Shown in pieces: positions 45,954-55,713 of a DNA stretch of 64,000 nt. Origin of the DNA: Micromonospora orduensis (GTDB lineage: Bacteria; Actinomycetota; Actinomycetes; Mycobacteriales; Micromonosporaceae); contig NZ_VDFY01000154.1 of assembly GCF_006228125.1 (NCBI RefSeq), positions 46,403-110,402 on the forward strand, written 5' to 3'. The translations under genes and the position numbers were made by a program. Positions within the stretch are counted from its first letter, which is position 1. Every line of letters starts with the position of its first letter. The notes under the pieces are model-generated. The model was not told where the DNA came from and searched no databases. It worked only from the letters and a program-made list of their open reading frames with translations.

Positions 45954-45967
45954 TGGGAGCGCTTCCA
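45954..45967. promoter_or_regulatory. CebR/CelR-like cellulose-regulon operator
   Basis: TGGGAGCGCTTCCA differs at one base from TGGGAGCGCTCCCA, the 14-bp palindrome bound by LacI-family CebR/CelR repressors that control cellulase genes in Streptomyces and Thermobifida. It lies 31 bases ahead of the GH44 start. Release by cellobiose is expected if this holds. Confidence 0.72.
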
Positions 45968-46214
45968 CACCATTGCGCTTTCCTGGCTACGAGTCAACGC
46001 CGGAAGGCTCCTCGCCGTCCTGGCCCGTATCCACGAGCGCGTGCCGTCCCACCGACCCGGCGCCGTAGCGGGCCGCCGCGACGTGTAGCGCGCGGGCAGC
46101 AAGCGCGAAGTCGCGCCGAGCCGGCCGACCTGGAAATGTCTGCATAGCCGCTGATTCCGATATCGGCCCCTATGACGCAGCGCGGCAGCGGGACGCCTGC
46201 TAAGGAGAGACTCG

Positions 46215-47396
46215 ATGGAGATTACGCAAGCGCCGCCCAGGGACGAGCTCGTTCGTCGCGCCTCTGAGCTTGTCCCGCTGCTGCGGGAGAAGGCTCTCTG
46301 GATGGAGGAGAACCGGCGGATCCATGACGATGTGATTGAGGCGATCACCGACGCGGGCCTCCTGAAGATGCGGGTGCCGGTGCGCTACGGCGGTTACGAG
46401 TCCGACATGGGCACGGTCGTGGACGTCCTGGCCGAGCTCGGGCGCGGCGACGGCTCGACCGCGTGGACGGTCGCGGTGTGGTCGATCAGCACCTGGATGA
46501 CGGGACTCTTCCCGGACGAGGTGCAGGACGAGGTGTTCGGGACTCCGGACGTGCGCATCAGCGGGATCCTCAGCCCCGGGGCGGTGGCCGTCCCGACCGA
46601 CGGTGGTTTCGTCATCAACGGCCGGTGGTCGTTCAACACCGGGGCGCAGCAAAGTACGTGGAACACCAACGCCGCGGTCACGCCGACCGGGGACGGCGGT
46701 TTCGCACCGGTCATGGTGGCCGTACCGATCAGTGACCTGCAGATCGTCGACGACTGGCACACGTCGGGGCTGCGGGGCTCGGGCAGCATCACGACGATCG
46801 CCGAGGACGTGTTCATCCCGGCGCAGCGGGTGCTGCAGATGGGGCCGGTGCTCCAGGGTCAGCACCAGTCCAAGCGGAACGCGGACGCGACCATCTACAA
46901 GGCTCCGTTCATGCCGACGGCCTGCGCGACCATCAGCGCGCCGGCGCTCGGCCTGGCCCTGGCGGCGAAGGACGCCTTCCTGGAGCGGCTGCCCGGCCGG
47001 AAGATCACCTACACCAGCTACGAGAACCAGGCCGAGGCGCCCGTCACCCACCTGGAGATCGCCGAGGCGATCACCAACATCGACGAGGTCGGCTTCCACG
47101 CCCACCGGGCGGCGAACATGATCGACGCCAAGGGTCAGGCGGGTGAGGCCTGGTCGCTCGAGGAGCGGGCTCGCGTCCGGCTCGACCTGGGCGCCGTGTG
47201 CCAGCGGGCCAAGGAGGCGGTCGACATCCTGCACGGCGCGAGCGGCGGCTCGTCCATCCACCGGGACGTGCCGATCCAGCGGATCCAGCGGGACGTGCAG
47301 GCGCTCAACCTGCACGCCATCCTGCACCCGAAGACGAACCTCGAGCTGTACGGCCGGATCGTCTGCGGACTGGACTCCAACACGCCGTTCATCTGA
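46215..47396 (+). CDS. acyl-CoA-dehydrogenase-fold flavin monooxygenase
   Basis: 393 residues with the acyl-CoA dehydrogenase fold and the HpaB/HsaA-like C-terminal domain: RVPVRYGGYESDMGTVVDVL, GRGDGSTAWTVAVWSISTWM, GFVINGRWSFNTGAQQSTWN, and HGASGGSSIHRDVPIQRIQRD. In class D monooxygenases this fold uses reduced flavin and oxygen to hydroxylate aromatics or other substrates. AAGGAGAG precedes the ATG. No flavin reductase is adjacent. A zinc dehydrogenase and a P450 gene follow on the same strand, suggesting an oxidative pathway. Confidence 0.8.
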   Translation: MEITQAPPRDELVRRASELVPLLREKALWMEENRRIHDDVIEAITDAGLLKMRVPVRYGGYESDMGTVVDVLAELGRGDGSTAWTVAVWSISTWMTGLFPDEVQDEVFGTPDVRISGILSPGAVAVPTDGGFVINGRWSFNTGAQQSTWNTNAAVTPTGDGGFAPVMVAVPISDLQIVDDWHTSGLRGSGSITTIAEDVFIPAQRVLQMGPVLQGQHQSKRNADATIYKAPFMPTACATISAPALGLALAAKDAFLERLPGRKITYTSYENQAEAPVTHLEIAEAITNIDEVGFHAHRAANMIDAKGQAGEAWSLEERARVRLDLGAVCQRAKEAVDILHGASGGSSIHRDVPIQRIQRDVQALNLHAILHPKTNLELYGRIVCGLDSNTPFI

Positions 47397-47739
47397 CCGG
47401 CGCGTTCACCAGGGCCCGCACAGGGTGGCCGGTGACCGCAACCAGTAGCACCGCTGCCCGTCGTGGCTGACGGGCATCGGTGCCTGGTCACACCGCTCCG
47501 GAGTGCCGTCCGCAGCTCACCCCCTGGGACCTGCGGTGCAATGGTGGCCAGCGGACGGCCTCCGGAGGTGTTACCCGGCTCGGCCAGCCAGAGAGCGTCT
47601 CCGGGACGTGGGTCCGACGGTGGCTGGTCGACGATCCGGTGTCCCAGGTGTGCTCGCCCCGCCGCTGGGATCCGGCTGAGGACTTCATTCATCAGGAACG
47701 GCCGGCTCAACCGGCCGGCCATCTCGGAAAGGCGTCGTC
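47397..47739. other. 343-base non-coding gap before the zinc dehydrogenase gene
   Basis: No convincing gene is seen. Near its end GGCCGG-CTCAA-CCGGCC can form a short stem (about 47700-47718). The open frames here are short and show no family features. Confidence 0.5.
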
Positions 47740-48759
47740 GTGATGCTGGCATCAGTGTGTCCCGCAGCCGGTCAGACCTGGGAGTTGACCGAGGTTCCCA
47801 AGCCCGTGCCGGGTCCCGGCGAAGTGCTCATCCGCGTGCACGCGAGCGGTCTGTGCCGCAATGACGTGTGGCTCACCGACGGTACGTATCCGTTTCCGCC
47901 GATCGAACCGGCCATCGTCGGGCATGAGCCTGCCGGTGAGGTCGCCGAGGTCGGTCTCGGGGTGACCGCGCGCAAGGTCGGTGACCGGGTCGGCGCCACC
48001 TGGATCCAGAGCGGCTGCGGCTCGTGCGATCACTGCCGGCTCAACCTCCCGGTCACCGGCATCACCGGCATGAACTGCGACAACCCGGAGATGACCGGGC
48101 TGACCAGGGCCGGTGGCCACGCCGAATATCTGGTGGTACCCGCGTCCTCCACGGTGCTGCTGCCGGATGAGCTGCCGTACGAGATGGCCGCGCCGCTGCT
48201 GTGCGCCGGGTACACCTCGTGGTCGGCGTTGCGGGCCGCGAATCCACAGCCACACGAACGGGTCGCCGTGCTCGGCATCGGCGGCCTCGGCCACCTGGCC
48301 TTGCAGTTCAGCAAGGCATGCGGCTTCGAGACCGTGGCGGTGACCCGCACGCCGGACAAGCACGAGGTCGCCCGCGAGCTTGGTGCCGACCACGTGGTTT
48401 CCGACGGGGAGGCTCTCGCGGGGATCGGCGGCGCGGACGTCGTCGTCGTCGCAGGCACCTCGTACGAGGCCGCCGCCGAATGCCTTGCGGGCCTTCGCGT
48501 CAATGGCCGCATGGTGCTCGCGACCATTGACCCGTCGGGTTCCTTCACCATCGACCCGTCGCGGCAGTTCTTCGCCATGGGTCAGTCGATCCTCGGTGCC
48601 ACCCACAACGGCCTTCCCTATCTCGTCGAAGCCCTCGACCTGGCAGCTCGCGGGGCCGTCACCCCGCACATCGAGGTCTTTGCCAAGGAGGAGATCGCCG
48701 AGGCGGTCGACCGAGTGGCCGCTGGAGAGGTTCGTTTCCGCGCCGTCGTCACCTACTGA
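47740..48759 (+). CDS. zinc-binding alcohol dehydrogenase
   Basis: 339 residues, MDR family. Catalytic zinc motif GLCRNDVWLTDG and GHEPAGEV; structural-zinc lobe SGCGSCDHCRLN with a fourth Cys in MNCDNPE; and nucleotide loop VLGIGGLGHLALQF. It oxidises an alcohol or reduces an aldehyde with NAD(P). The lobe spacing is longer than usual before the last Cys. GGAAAGG precedes the GTG at 47740, with ATG at 47743 as an alternative. It lies between the monooxygenase-like gene and the P450 gene. Confidence 0.88.
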   Translation: MMLASVCPAAGQTWELTEVPKPVPGPGEVLIRVHASGLCRNDVWLTDGTYPFPPIEPAIVGHEPAGEVAEVGLGVTARKVGDRVGATWIQSGCGSCDHCRLNLPVTGITGMNCDNPEMTGLTRAGGHAEYLVVPASSTVLLPDELPYEMAAPLLCAGYTSWSALRAANPQPHERVAVLGIGGLGHLALQFSKACGFETVAVTRTPDKHEVARELGADHVVSDGEALAGIGGADVVVVAGTSYEAAAECLAGLRVNGRMVLATIDPSGSFTIDPSRQFFAMGQSILGATHNGLPYLVEALDLAARGAVTPHIEVFAKEEIAEAVDRVAAGEVRFRAVVTY

Positions 48760-48850
48760 GCGGACATCCGTTCAACGCGCGGCGACCACTCTGGTGGTCG
48801 ATTGGACTTTTCCGGTACAAGGCTGGGCTTAGAGCAGCGAGGACGGCGTT

Positions 48851-50095
48851 ATGCAGATCGAAACCCCTCCGATTGTCATCGACACGTCCGGTGCCGATAT
48901 TCACCGGGAGAATGCGAAGATTCGCGAGCGTGGGCCAGTCACCCAGGTCGAGCTGCCCAACGGCGTACGGGCGTGGTCGATCACCGGCTACGAAGCCGGT
49001 AAGCAAGTGCTGAGCGACCCGCGGATGTCCAAGGATGGGCATCAGCACTGGACCGCGTTCGTCGACGGCGAGGTCGACCCGAGCTTCCCGCTCATCGACT
49101 GGGCGCTCATGGACAACATGAACACAACGTACGGACACGCGCACAGCAAGATGCGTGCGCTGGTGGCAAGGAGATTCACGCCGCAACGGATCAAGGCGAT
49201 GCGGCCGACGATCGACGCGGCTGTCGCGGGCCTTCTGGCAGGTCTTTCCACCAGCCAGACGGGCTCGATCGTGGACCTCAAGGCGAGGTACGCGTACCCG
49301 CTGGCCGCCCACGTGATATTTGATGTCCTCGGTATCGCCGATGCGGCCCGGGGGACCATTCTCGGCGATGGCGAGGCGCAGGTCGACACAACCAAGACCG
49401 GTGAAGAGATAGCGGCGAGCGTCGACCGGGGTCTGAGGGAGATGGCCGATCTGGTCGAGGCGAAGCGCGGAGACCCGGCGGACGATCTCATGAGTGATCT
49501 GCTCGCCGCCCAGGAGAAGGACGGCTCGGGGCTGCGCGACGCCGAGATTGTCGGCACATTGTCGTTCCTGCTGGGGACCGGCACCGAAACCGTCACCAAC
49601 CTGGTGATCAACTCGATCCTCGCCCTGCTCACCCATCCTGACCAGCTCGAGCTGATCAGGTCCGGGGATGCCTCGTGGCAGGACGCGATCGAGGAGACGC
49701 TTCGCGTCGAGGCTCCGGTGGCACATCTGCCGTTCCGCTTTCCCACCGAGGATGTCCAGCTCGGCGACGTGACGATAGGCGCGGGCGAGCCGGTCCTCAT
49801 GAATTTCGCCGCCATTGGACGTGATCCCGCCATCCACGGCGCGAGCGCCAACTCCTACGACATCACCCGGTCGCGCAAGGATCATCTGTCCTTCGGTCAC
49901 GGCGGGTACAGCTGCATCGGCAAGGCCCTGGGCCGGCTGGAGGCCGAGATCGCGGTCCCTGCGCTGTTCGCCCACTTCCCCGACCTGGCCCTCGCGGTTC
50001 CGGCGTCGGAGATCAAGCCGCAGAGCACATTCATCATGAACGGTCGGGACGAGTTGCCAGTCCTGCTGTCCCCGGCCGCTGCCGAGTCAGCGTGA
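48851..50095 (+). CDS. cytochrome P450
   Basis: 414 residues, a soluble bacterial class I P450. The I-helix reads LSFLLGTGTETVTNLV, the ExxR motif is EETLRVEAP, and the heme-Cys loop is SFGHGGYSCIGKALGRLE. It needs a ferredoxin and reductase, and neither is encoded nearby. The ATG follows GCAGCGAGGA. The gene is 91 bases after the zinc dehydrogenase. Substrate unknown; it could be part of biosynthesis or of breakdown of a terpenoid or aromatic compound. Confidence 0.92.
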   Translation: MQIETPPIVIDTSGADIHRENAKIRERGPVTQVELPNGVRAWSITGYEAGKQVLSDPRMSKDGHQHWTAFVDGEVDPSFPLIDWALMDNMNTTYGHAHSKMRALVARRFTPQRIKAMRPTIDAAVAGLLAGLSTSQTGSIVDLKARYAYPLAAHVIFDVLGIADAARGTILGDGEAQVDTTKTGEEIAASVDRGLREMADLVEAKRGDPADDLMSDLLAAQEKDGSGLRDAEIVGTLSFLLGTGTETVTNLVINSILALLTHPDQLELIRSGDASWQDAIEETLRVEAPVAHLPFRFPTEDVQLGDVTIGAGEPVLMNFAAIGRDPAIHGASANSYDITRSRKDHLSFGHGGYSCIGKALGRLEAEIAVPALFAHFPDLALAVPASEIKPQSTFIMNGRDELPVLLSPAAAESA

Positions 50096-50684
50096 CGTGC
50101 GGCTGCGGGGCGGATGGTGTGGGACGACGCGCCTGCTCCTGAGCACGCTGCTCGGCCGCTAACGCACGGCGCGTCAGCGGACCCCTGTGTTGTGGATGTC
50201 GTCGAGCGTCCCGACGAGGCGTCGCCTGTCCTGCTCGGACTGGCGGGCCATCGTCGGGAAACTCGTCACGCTCGCATGGTAATGGCCCACCGGACCCGTC
50301 CTCGACGTGCGAATGCAGGCGGCGAGCGCCGCCGACTACCGGTTCTGGCACTCCGGCCACCGTCCTGGTACCCGGGCGGCGGCCGGATCCAGTTACGCCG
50401 CCGCGACGCGTAGCACGAGGGGATGCCCCCGCCGGGGCTCGCGGGTCAGTGTTCAACGAATGGTGTTGCTGGCGGTCACCTCGCCCCCGTACCGTCTCGG
50501 CTCATGTTCACACCCCGTGACGTCTAGCGGTCACGCTTCGACACGCGGGTGGAGTCTGTCCGCTCTTCGGCGGTTTCTGGTGCTCCTCGCCCTCCACTGC
50601 GACGCCCCCGGCCTCGCGGTGCCTGCGTGTCTGTCAGCCCGTGACGGCGCGCCGGACAGGCGCACTCATCGACCGGAGTTCAGA
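50096..50684. other. 589-base gap between P450 and MFS genes
   Basis: No gene I can support. On the minus strand a tiny frame (about 50176-50253, begins MARQSEQDRRRLVGTLDDIH) is open but has no family match. The MFS frame is open upstream to 50307 without homology. Confidence 0.5.
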
Positions 50685-51920
50685 ATGGACAGCGCCACGT
50701 CGACGCTGCCTGAGCCCCTGTGGCGCCGGCACGACTTCCGACTGTTGCTCGGGGGACGGCTGGTTTCACAGCTGGGTGACTCGCTTCAGTTCCTCGCTCT
50801 GCCTCTTCTGGTCATTGCCCTGACCGGGTCCTCGACGCAGGCCGGCATCCTGCTCGGTCTGCAAACTGTGGTCCACCTCGCCTTCGGGCTGCTCGCGGGC
50901 GCTCTGGTCGACCGTTGGGATCGCAAGGCAACGATGATCTGGTGCGAGATCGGTCGCGGGTCACTCACCGCCACCATCCCTGTCGCCGCCATGGTCGGAA
51001 CGCTGGGGATGCCGCAGCTTTATGCCGTCGCGGTGCTCAACGGCGTGCTCAGTACCCTGTTCGGGGCGGCGAACAGTTCGGCGTTACCGAACATCGTCCC
51101 CAGCCGCGACCTTCCCGCCGCGCTGGGGACGCTCGGCGCGATGTCCAACGCACTCCGCATCGCCGGCGCGGCTGTGGCGGGCACCACCTACGCCGTGAGC
51201 CGAATGCTCCCGTTCGCGTTCAACGTCGTCTCGTTCCTGGCGTCGGCAGCGTCCCTGCGGGCCATCCGCACAGACTTCCAGCAGGTACGGGTCGCGGCGC
51301 CCGGCTCGCCACGTGCACTGTTGACCGACATCGGTCGCGGTCTGGCCTGGCTGTGGCACAAACCGGTAATCCGGACGCTGGCTCTGCTCGATGCGGCAGA
51401 CGGCCTGCGGTACGGCGCCGGCTATCTGCTGATCATCATTCTGGCCCAGGAGCTACACGCGAACCCCACCCAGGTCGGCACGGTATTCGCCAGCGCTGGT
51501 GTCGGCGCACTGCTCGGCAGCCTCATAGCGCCCGCGCTCGCTCGCCGATTCCCGCTCGGGGTGCTCTCGATGACGATGCTGTGGGCAGAAGCGTTGGCCT
51601 TTCCGTTCTACGCCGTGGCGCCGACATGGTGGCTGCTGTCGCTGGTGGCCTTCGCGGAGTCGGTGGTCTCGCCGGTCTACAACGTCGCCCTCGATTCCTA
51701 CCGGCTCGCCGTCACCCCCGATGCTCTGCGCGGTCGAGTCACCAGCGCGGTCGAAGCCCTCACCACCGGAGGCGCAGCGATAGGCACCATGGCCAGCGGC
51801 ACATTGATAGCTCTGCTCGGAACGACGACGCTGACGCTCATCCTGGCCGGATGGCTCACACTCCTCGCCCTCGCCGCGACGCTGAGCACAACCGTCCGTA
51901 CAGCCCGAGCGACCGAGTGA
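50685..51920 (+). CDS. MFS exporter (macrolide-efflux-like)
   Basis: 411 residues with about 12 membrane helices. It begins LWRRHDFRLLLGGRLVSQLG, then DSLQFLALPLLVIALTGSST and LAGALVDRWDRKATMIW, typical of the MefA/enterobactin-exporter type of facilitators. These export macrolides, siderophores or other products. The ATG at 50685 follows GGAG; earlier in-frame starts lack homology. It could export a product of the oxidative genes upstream, but there are 589 bases between. Confidence 0.85.
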   Translation: MDSATSTLPEPLWRRHDFRLLLGGRLVSQLGDSLQFLALPLLVIALTGSSTQAGILLGLQTVVHLAFGLLAGALVDRWDRKATMIWCEIGRGSLTATIPVAAMVGTLGMPQLYAVAVLNGVLSTLFGAANSSALPNIVPSRDLPAALGTLGAMSNALRIAGAAVAGTTYAVSRMLPFAFNVVSFLASAASLRAIRTDFQQVRVAAPGSPRALLTDIGRGLAWLWHKPVIRTLALLDAADGLRYGAGYLLIIILAQELHANPTQVGTVFASAGVGALLGSLIAPALARRFPLGVLSMTMLWAEALAFPFYAVAPTWWLLSLVAFAESVVSPVYNVALDSYRLAVTPDALRGRVTSAVEALTTGGAAIGTMASGTLIALLGTTTLTLILAGWLTLLALAATLSTTVRTARATE

Positions 51921-52222
51921 CGCCACGATCCCCGTGACCCATTCGTCGTCACGGGAAACCGACCACCCATCAAGCGGGGCTCTGTCCGAGCGCCAACTGT
52001 TCCCGGGTGTGGCCGTCGAAGGCGTCGACGTCGCCGGCCCCGCCGGGTATCGGGCGGTGACGGCACCCGGTCGCACCCGGCCGTGCTGAGTCGCCACCGA
52101 CGCCGGCTGCGACACGTGCTCGGCGGTGCCGGGCGCCGAGGGCTCCCGAATCGCGCTCAGATTCAGCGGAGAGCGGCCGGCCAGGTCGGCGTCGGATGAG
52201 GCCGAGCTGGGGCGTGTGCCCA
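51921..52222. other. 302-base gap between convergent genes
   Basis: No gene or clear hairpin is recognised here. Open frames on both strands are low-complexity shadows. Confidence 0.45.
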
Positions 52223-53347
52223 CTACCCCCCGCTGCGGGACTGCCCGCCTTTCTCGTCCCGCCAGCCGTCTGCTTGGGGATGGTAGCCGTAAGCGGCAGC
52301 CCGGACCGTCTCCTCGTTCTCCAGCCCGGAGCCAATCGCGCCGCCGACGGTGGCAAGCGAGCTGGTGATCCAGGCGAGCGTCAGATAATCGCTGACATTG
52401 ACCGGCCGCTGCAGGATCTGTTCCAGCACGGATGTGTCGATCAGCAGCGCCCCGACGAGCACCGTTCCCACGAACAGCACCACGTAGGACACCGACGTGG
52501 CCAGAGTGAGGGTGAGGATCGTACCCAGGTTGAACAACCGTGCCAGCTCGGTCGGTGTCTCGCGGCTCGGTTTCTCCCACAGGCCGTGCGCGACGATCAG
52601 CCAGGCCACCAACGCCGTCAGCCCGAGCACCATGATCACAGCGAGCCGGAGTCCGCCGAGCGCATCGCCCATCTGCCAGATGGTGTCCGTGGTGAGCGCA
52701 AACGCAGCAGTGCCGAACGCGCCGACCAGCAGCTTGGACAGGCCCAGCAGGGCACGCCCCGGGCGATTGGCTCGGACCATGCCGGCCAACAGCCGCACCC
52801 GGCCGACCAGCCCCGAGGCGACGTAGCCCAGTTCCCCGTCGGCCTCGCCGACCACCCGGTGGATGGCGGGAACACGCCTGGTGATCTCGGCCGGTGCCCA
52901 GCCGGCCGGCGGCACACGCCTGTCGGAAGCGTCGGTGAGCAGTCGGCTCACCAGATCCGGAACGGCCGCGCGGGTCGCTCGCAGCTGAGGCAGCCCCAGC
53001 GCGGGCAGGGACACCATCGCCACTGCGCGCCGAGCCGAGGTCTGCGCGACCAGCGGCACCCGGTCGGCGTGCAGCGGTAGGTCGGTCAGACAGATCGCGA
53101 TGTCCCACCGGTCGTCGGCGCGCCGTTGGGCAAGATCCTCGAGCAGCGCCTCAACGCCACCGTCACGGCGCGGCGCCACCTCACCCCAGCCTTCCCGGAT
53201 GGTCCACCGCACGTCCGCGTCCACCCGCTCGGCCAGCCGGCCGGCCAGTTCGGCGGTGAGCCGAGCGGCCACCCGGGCCGGGTGGTCCGGCGGTGTCGCC
53301 ACCAGTCCGACGACGATCTCCGGGCGGTCCTGTTCGCTGTGGGTCAT
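52223..53347 (-). CDS. actinobacterial membrane protein of unknown function
   Basis: 374 residues. The first ~170 are soluble and begin EIVVGLVATPPDHPARVAARL with alternating strands and helices (DIAICLTDLPLHADRVPLVA), a look reminiscent of a nucleotide- or phosphate-binding fold. About four membrane helices follow between 200 and 350 (LRLAVIMVLGLTALVAWLIV; TLTLATSVSYVVLFVGTVLV). It is a conserved actinobacterial type to my recollection, but I cannot name a function. It stands alone, convergent with the MFS gene. Confidence 0.7.
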   Translation of the reverse strand: MTHSEQDRPEIVVGLVATPPDHPARVAARLTAELAGRLAERVDADVRWTIREGWGEVAPRRDGGVEALLEDLAQRRADDRWDIAICLTDLPLHADRVPLVAQTSARRAVAMVSLPALGLPQLRATRAAVPDLVSRLLTDASDRRVPPAGWAPAEITRRVPAIHRVVGEADGELGYVASGLVGRVRLLAGMVRANRPGRALLGLSKLLVGAFGTAAFALTTDTIWQMGDALGGLRLAVIMVLGLTALVAWLIVAHGLWEKPSRETPTELARLFNLGTILTLTLATSVSYVVLFVGTVLVGALLIDTSVLEQILQRPVNVSDYLTLAWITSSLATVGGAIGSGLENEETVRAAAYGYHPQADGWRDEKGGQSRSGG

Positions 53348-54072
53348 CGATGCTCCTCGCCAGTTGCCGGGCTCGACCGCTGATGACGAACAAATCGAGG
53401 CGTCACGCGCCGTCGCGGAAGCCCCACGCCGGCTGAGGTAGAGGCAGAGTCAGCCTGCCGAGAGGAGGACTGGACGACCAGCCCGTACAGGGCCACCGCG
53501 ACGCCCTCGTCGTACCGCGCGCCGCCCCCGCAGCGTAAGAGACCGCCCCGACCGGTGTAGCGGATTCATGGAAGGCGCTCTTGTGTCTCAGTCGGTTCAC
53601 CGAGACGTAGAGCTACGACCTGGCCGCCGCGCCCCCGGTCGCGGAGTACCTAACCGCTGGACAGCATCGCTGTCAGCGCGACGACCTGTTCCTCGGTGAC
53701 CAGCGGTGGGTGGGAACTGGCTGAAGATGTGCCGGGTCGGAATGTACGGCGAGCGCGGACACGCCCGGGTCGCTGCCCGGACGCAGCCGCGGATGATGTC
53801 GTAGAACCGCTCCCCGAAGATCGTCAGGACGACGACCGGCGTCGTGACGATCGTCGGGGACACAATGACGATAAGGAGAAGCCGTTGCGATGAACGCCAA
53901 CGCCAATGAGGCTCACTGACCTGCCGAAGCAGTGGGTCGGTGGGTGAGCGCTGCCGCCGACTCCACGCGAGACCCTGCTCGCGGAACACCTCGAACCGCC
54001 CAGTCGGGTTTCGACCACACAGATGACAGGTGTGGGGCCGGGAACAAGCACGGGAGCGGGGATGCTGGAACT
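53348..54072. other. 725-base gap with scattered remnants
   Basis: Apart from the histidine-kinase-like fragment at 53789-53872, nothing coherent is seen. The minus-strand frame around 53600-53990 is mostly random in character. Confidence 0.5.
53789..53872 (-). pseudogene. histidine-kinase fragment, paralogous to the kinase at 58215
   Basis: The minus-strand frame reads TIVTTPVVVLTIFGERFYDI. The intact kinase has TALTVVVTIFTVVGERFYDL at the end of its membrane domain. The likeness is confined to about 28 codons, with no H-box after it, so this is a small relic of a related DesK-type kinase. Confidence 0.5.
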
Positions 54073-55065
54073 GTGGTGATCGACAGCGGCCTGCGCGTCT
54101 CCCTGTTGGACCGATCCCGGACCCGCGCCGGCGAGGCCGAGTTCGAGGCGCTCAGGGGCACTGTCGCGCGCGCCGTCCGGGCCGAACGACTCGGGTACGG
54201 CCGCTTCTGGGTCGCCGAACATCACGGCGTCCCCGGGATCGCGGGCGCGGCCCCGGCGGTGCTGCTGGCCGCCGTCGCCGGTGCGACGTCCACCATCCGG
54301 ATCGGCTCGGCCGGGGTGATGCTGCCCCACCACCAGCCGCTCGTGGTAGCCGAGCAGTTCGCGACGTTGTCCGCTTTCGCAGCGGGCCGGGTCGACCTGG
54401 GACTGGGCCGCTCGCCGGGCTTCACCGCGCCCGTGCGCCGTGCGCTGCGGCAGACCGACAGCGACTTCGCCGCCGACCTGGTCGAGCTGCGCCACTTTCT
54501 CACCGGGACAGCGGAGATCACCATGCACCCGCAGCCGCGGGGACCATTGCCGCTGTACGCGCTGGCCACCGGAAGCGGCCTGCGGATCGCGGCCGAGCTC
54601 GGCCTGCCGGTGATCGTGGGTGGCCCTCTCCTGGGAGTCGGCGGCGACCCGGCGCCCGGGCTGGCGGCACTGGCCGGGTACCGGCGCACCTTCCAGCCCT
54701 CGCCACAGCAACCGGAGCCGTGGGTGGCGGTCAGCCTCGACGTGCTGATCGCCGACACCGCCGCGGAGGCCGCCGACCTGCTGCTGCCTGAAGCGTGGGC
54801 GATGGCTCAAGGCCAGACCACCGGGGTCTTCCCGCCGTTGGAACCGGTGGAGGCGGTGCGGTCAGCTCACCGTACTTCGCGCCAGCAGCAGTATCTTGAG
54901 CAGACCGCTGCGGCGGCGATCGCCGGTTCGCCGGCCCAGGTGGAACGCGAGCTCGCCGAGTTGCTCGACCGCACCGGGGCCGCGGAGCTCGTCGCCGCTG
55001 GCAGCACCTTCGACCGGGCCGCCCTGGCCACGTCGGATGCCGAGCTGGCCGCATTGTTCGGTTAG
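54073..55065 (+). CDS. LLM-class flavin-dependent oxidoreductase (MsnO8 type)
   Basis: 330 residues, bacterial-luciferase-like barrel. Signatures: VSLLDRSRTRAGEAEFEALR, YGRFWVAEHHGVPGIAGAAP, IRIGSAGVMLPHHQPLVVAE and GRVDLGLGRSPGF, as in the MsnO8 subgroup. It uses reduced FMN or F420; which one is not decided by sequence. The GTG at 54073 follows GGGAG; the frame is open upstream to 53932 without homology. It is followed within 11 bases by the broken Gfo/Idh gene on the other strand. Confidence 0.87.
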   Translation: MVIDSGLRVSLLDRSRTRAGEAEFEALRGTVARAVRAERLGYGRFWVAEHHGVPGIAGAAPAVLLAAVAGATSTIRIGSAGVMLPHHQPLVVAEQFATLSAFAAGRVDLGLGRSPGFTAPVRRALRQTDSDFAADLVELRHFLTGTAEITMHPQPRGPLPLYALATGSGLRIAAELGLPVIVGGPLLGVGGDPAPGLAALAGYRRTFQPSPQQPEPWVAVSLDVLIADTAAEAADLLLPEAWAMAQGQTTGVFPPLEPVEAVRSAHRTSRQQQYLEQTAAAAIAGSPAQVERELAELLDRTGAAELVAAGSTFDRAALATSDAELAALFG

Positions 55066-55075
55066 CCGCAGGCTG

Positions 55076-55651
55076 TCAGCCGACCCGGGCCATCAGGCGG
55101 CTGTTGTGCGCGGCGTGCCCGAAGCCCGGGGTGCGATGGGCTCCGTTGGCGATGTCGCGCGCGAGGCTGGCGTACACCTCGCCCACGGTGATGGACGCGC
55201 CGGTCCAGATCTCCGCGGCGGTCGGGCCGGTGCCGCTGGCGATCGGGCGGTCGGGTACGGCGAAGTCGACGCTCGACGACAGCGTGAGGTCACCGACCTG
55301 AACCCCCGTCGGGTGGTTGCCGGTCAGCCGTCCGAGCCGCGGACATCCAGGCTGGAGCCGGCGTCCCTGGGGGCACGCCGGCCAGGATCTGCACACCCAC
55401 GGTGGCCCCCGACGAGGTCTTGACGATGGCGCCGAGGTGGTCCGATCGTGGATGAGTTCGAGCGGGTCGGCGTACCAGCGCTCGGCGCCGAAGGCCGCCG
55501 CAGCCTCGCGAGCGCTCTGCTCGTGACGTGTGGCTACGGCGGCCAGGACGAACTGCGGCTGTGCCGCGAACGCTGGAATGTGTGCCGCCCCGGCCCAACT
55601 GGCCTTGGTGTCCGCGCCGATGATGCCGACTCGAATCATCTTGCTCCGCAT
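55076..55651 (-). pseudogene. Gfo/Idh/MocA oxidoreductase, deleted and frameshifted
   Basis: The start is a normal Rossmann end: IRVGIIGADTKASWAGAAHI, then FVLAAVATRHEQSAREAAAA. After LELIH the middle of the family's ~350-residue protein is missing. A different frame (about 55330-55450) carries DHLGAIVKTSSGATVGVQIL, and the first frame resumes with SSVDFAVPDRPIASG and VGEVYASLARDIANGAHRTP to the end. So it has a large internal deletion plus frame changes. The open frame of 191 codons is a chance joining. Confidence 0.75.
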
Positions 55652-55713
55652 GGTGTGCCGCTCCTTTCATTGACCTGCGACCGCGGCGTGGCCGCTGCGT
55701 ACGTCTGCTCTGG

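Noticed and set aside
50176..50253. Tiny minus-strand frame in the P450-MFS gap
   Set aside because: It is only about 25 codons, without a convincing ribosome site or homology.
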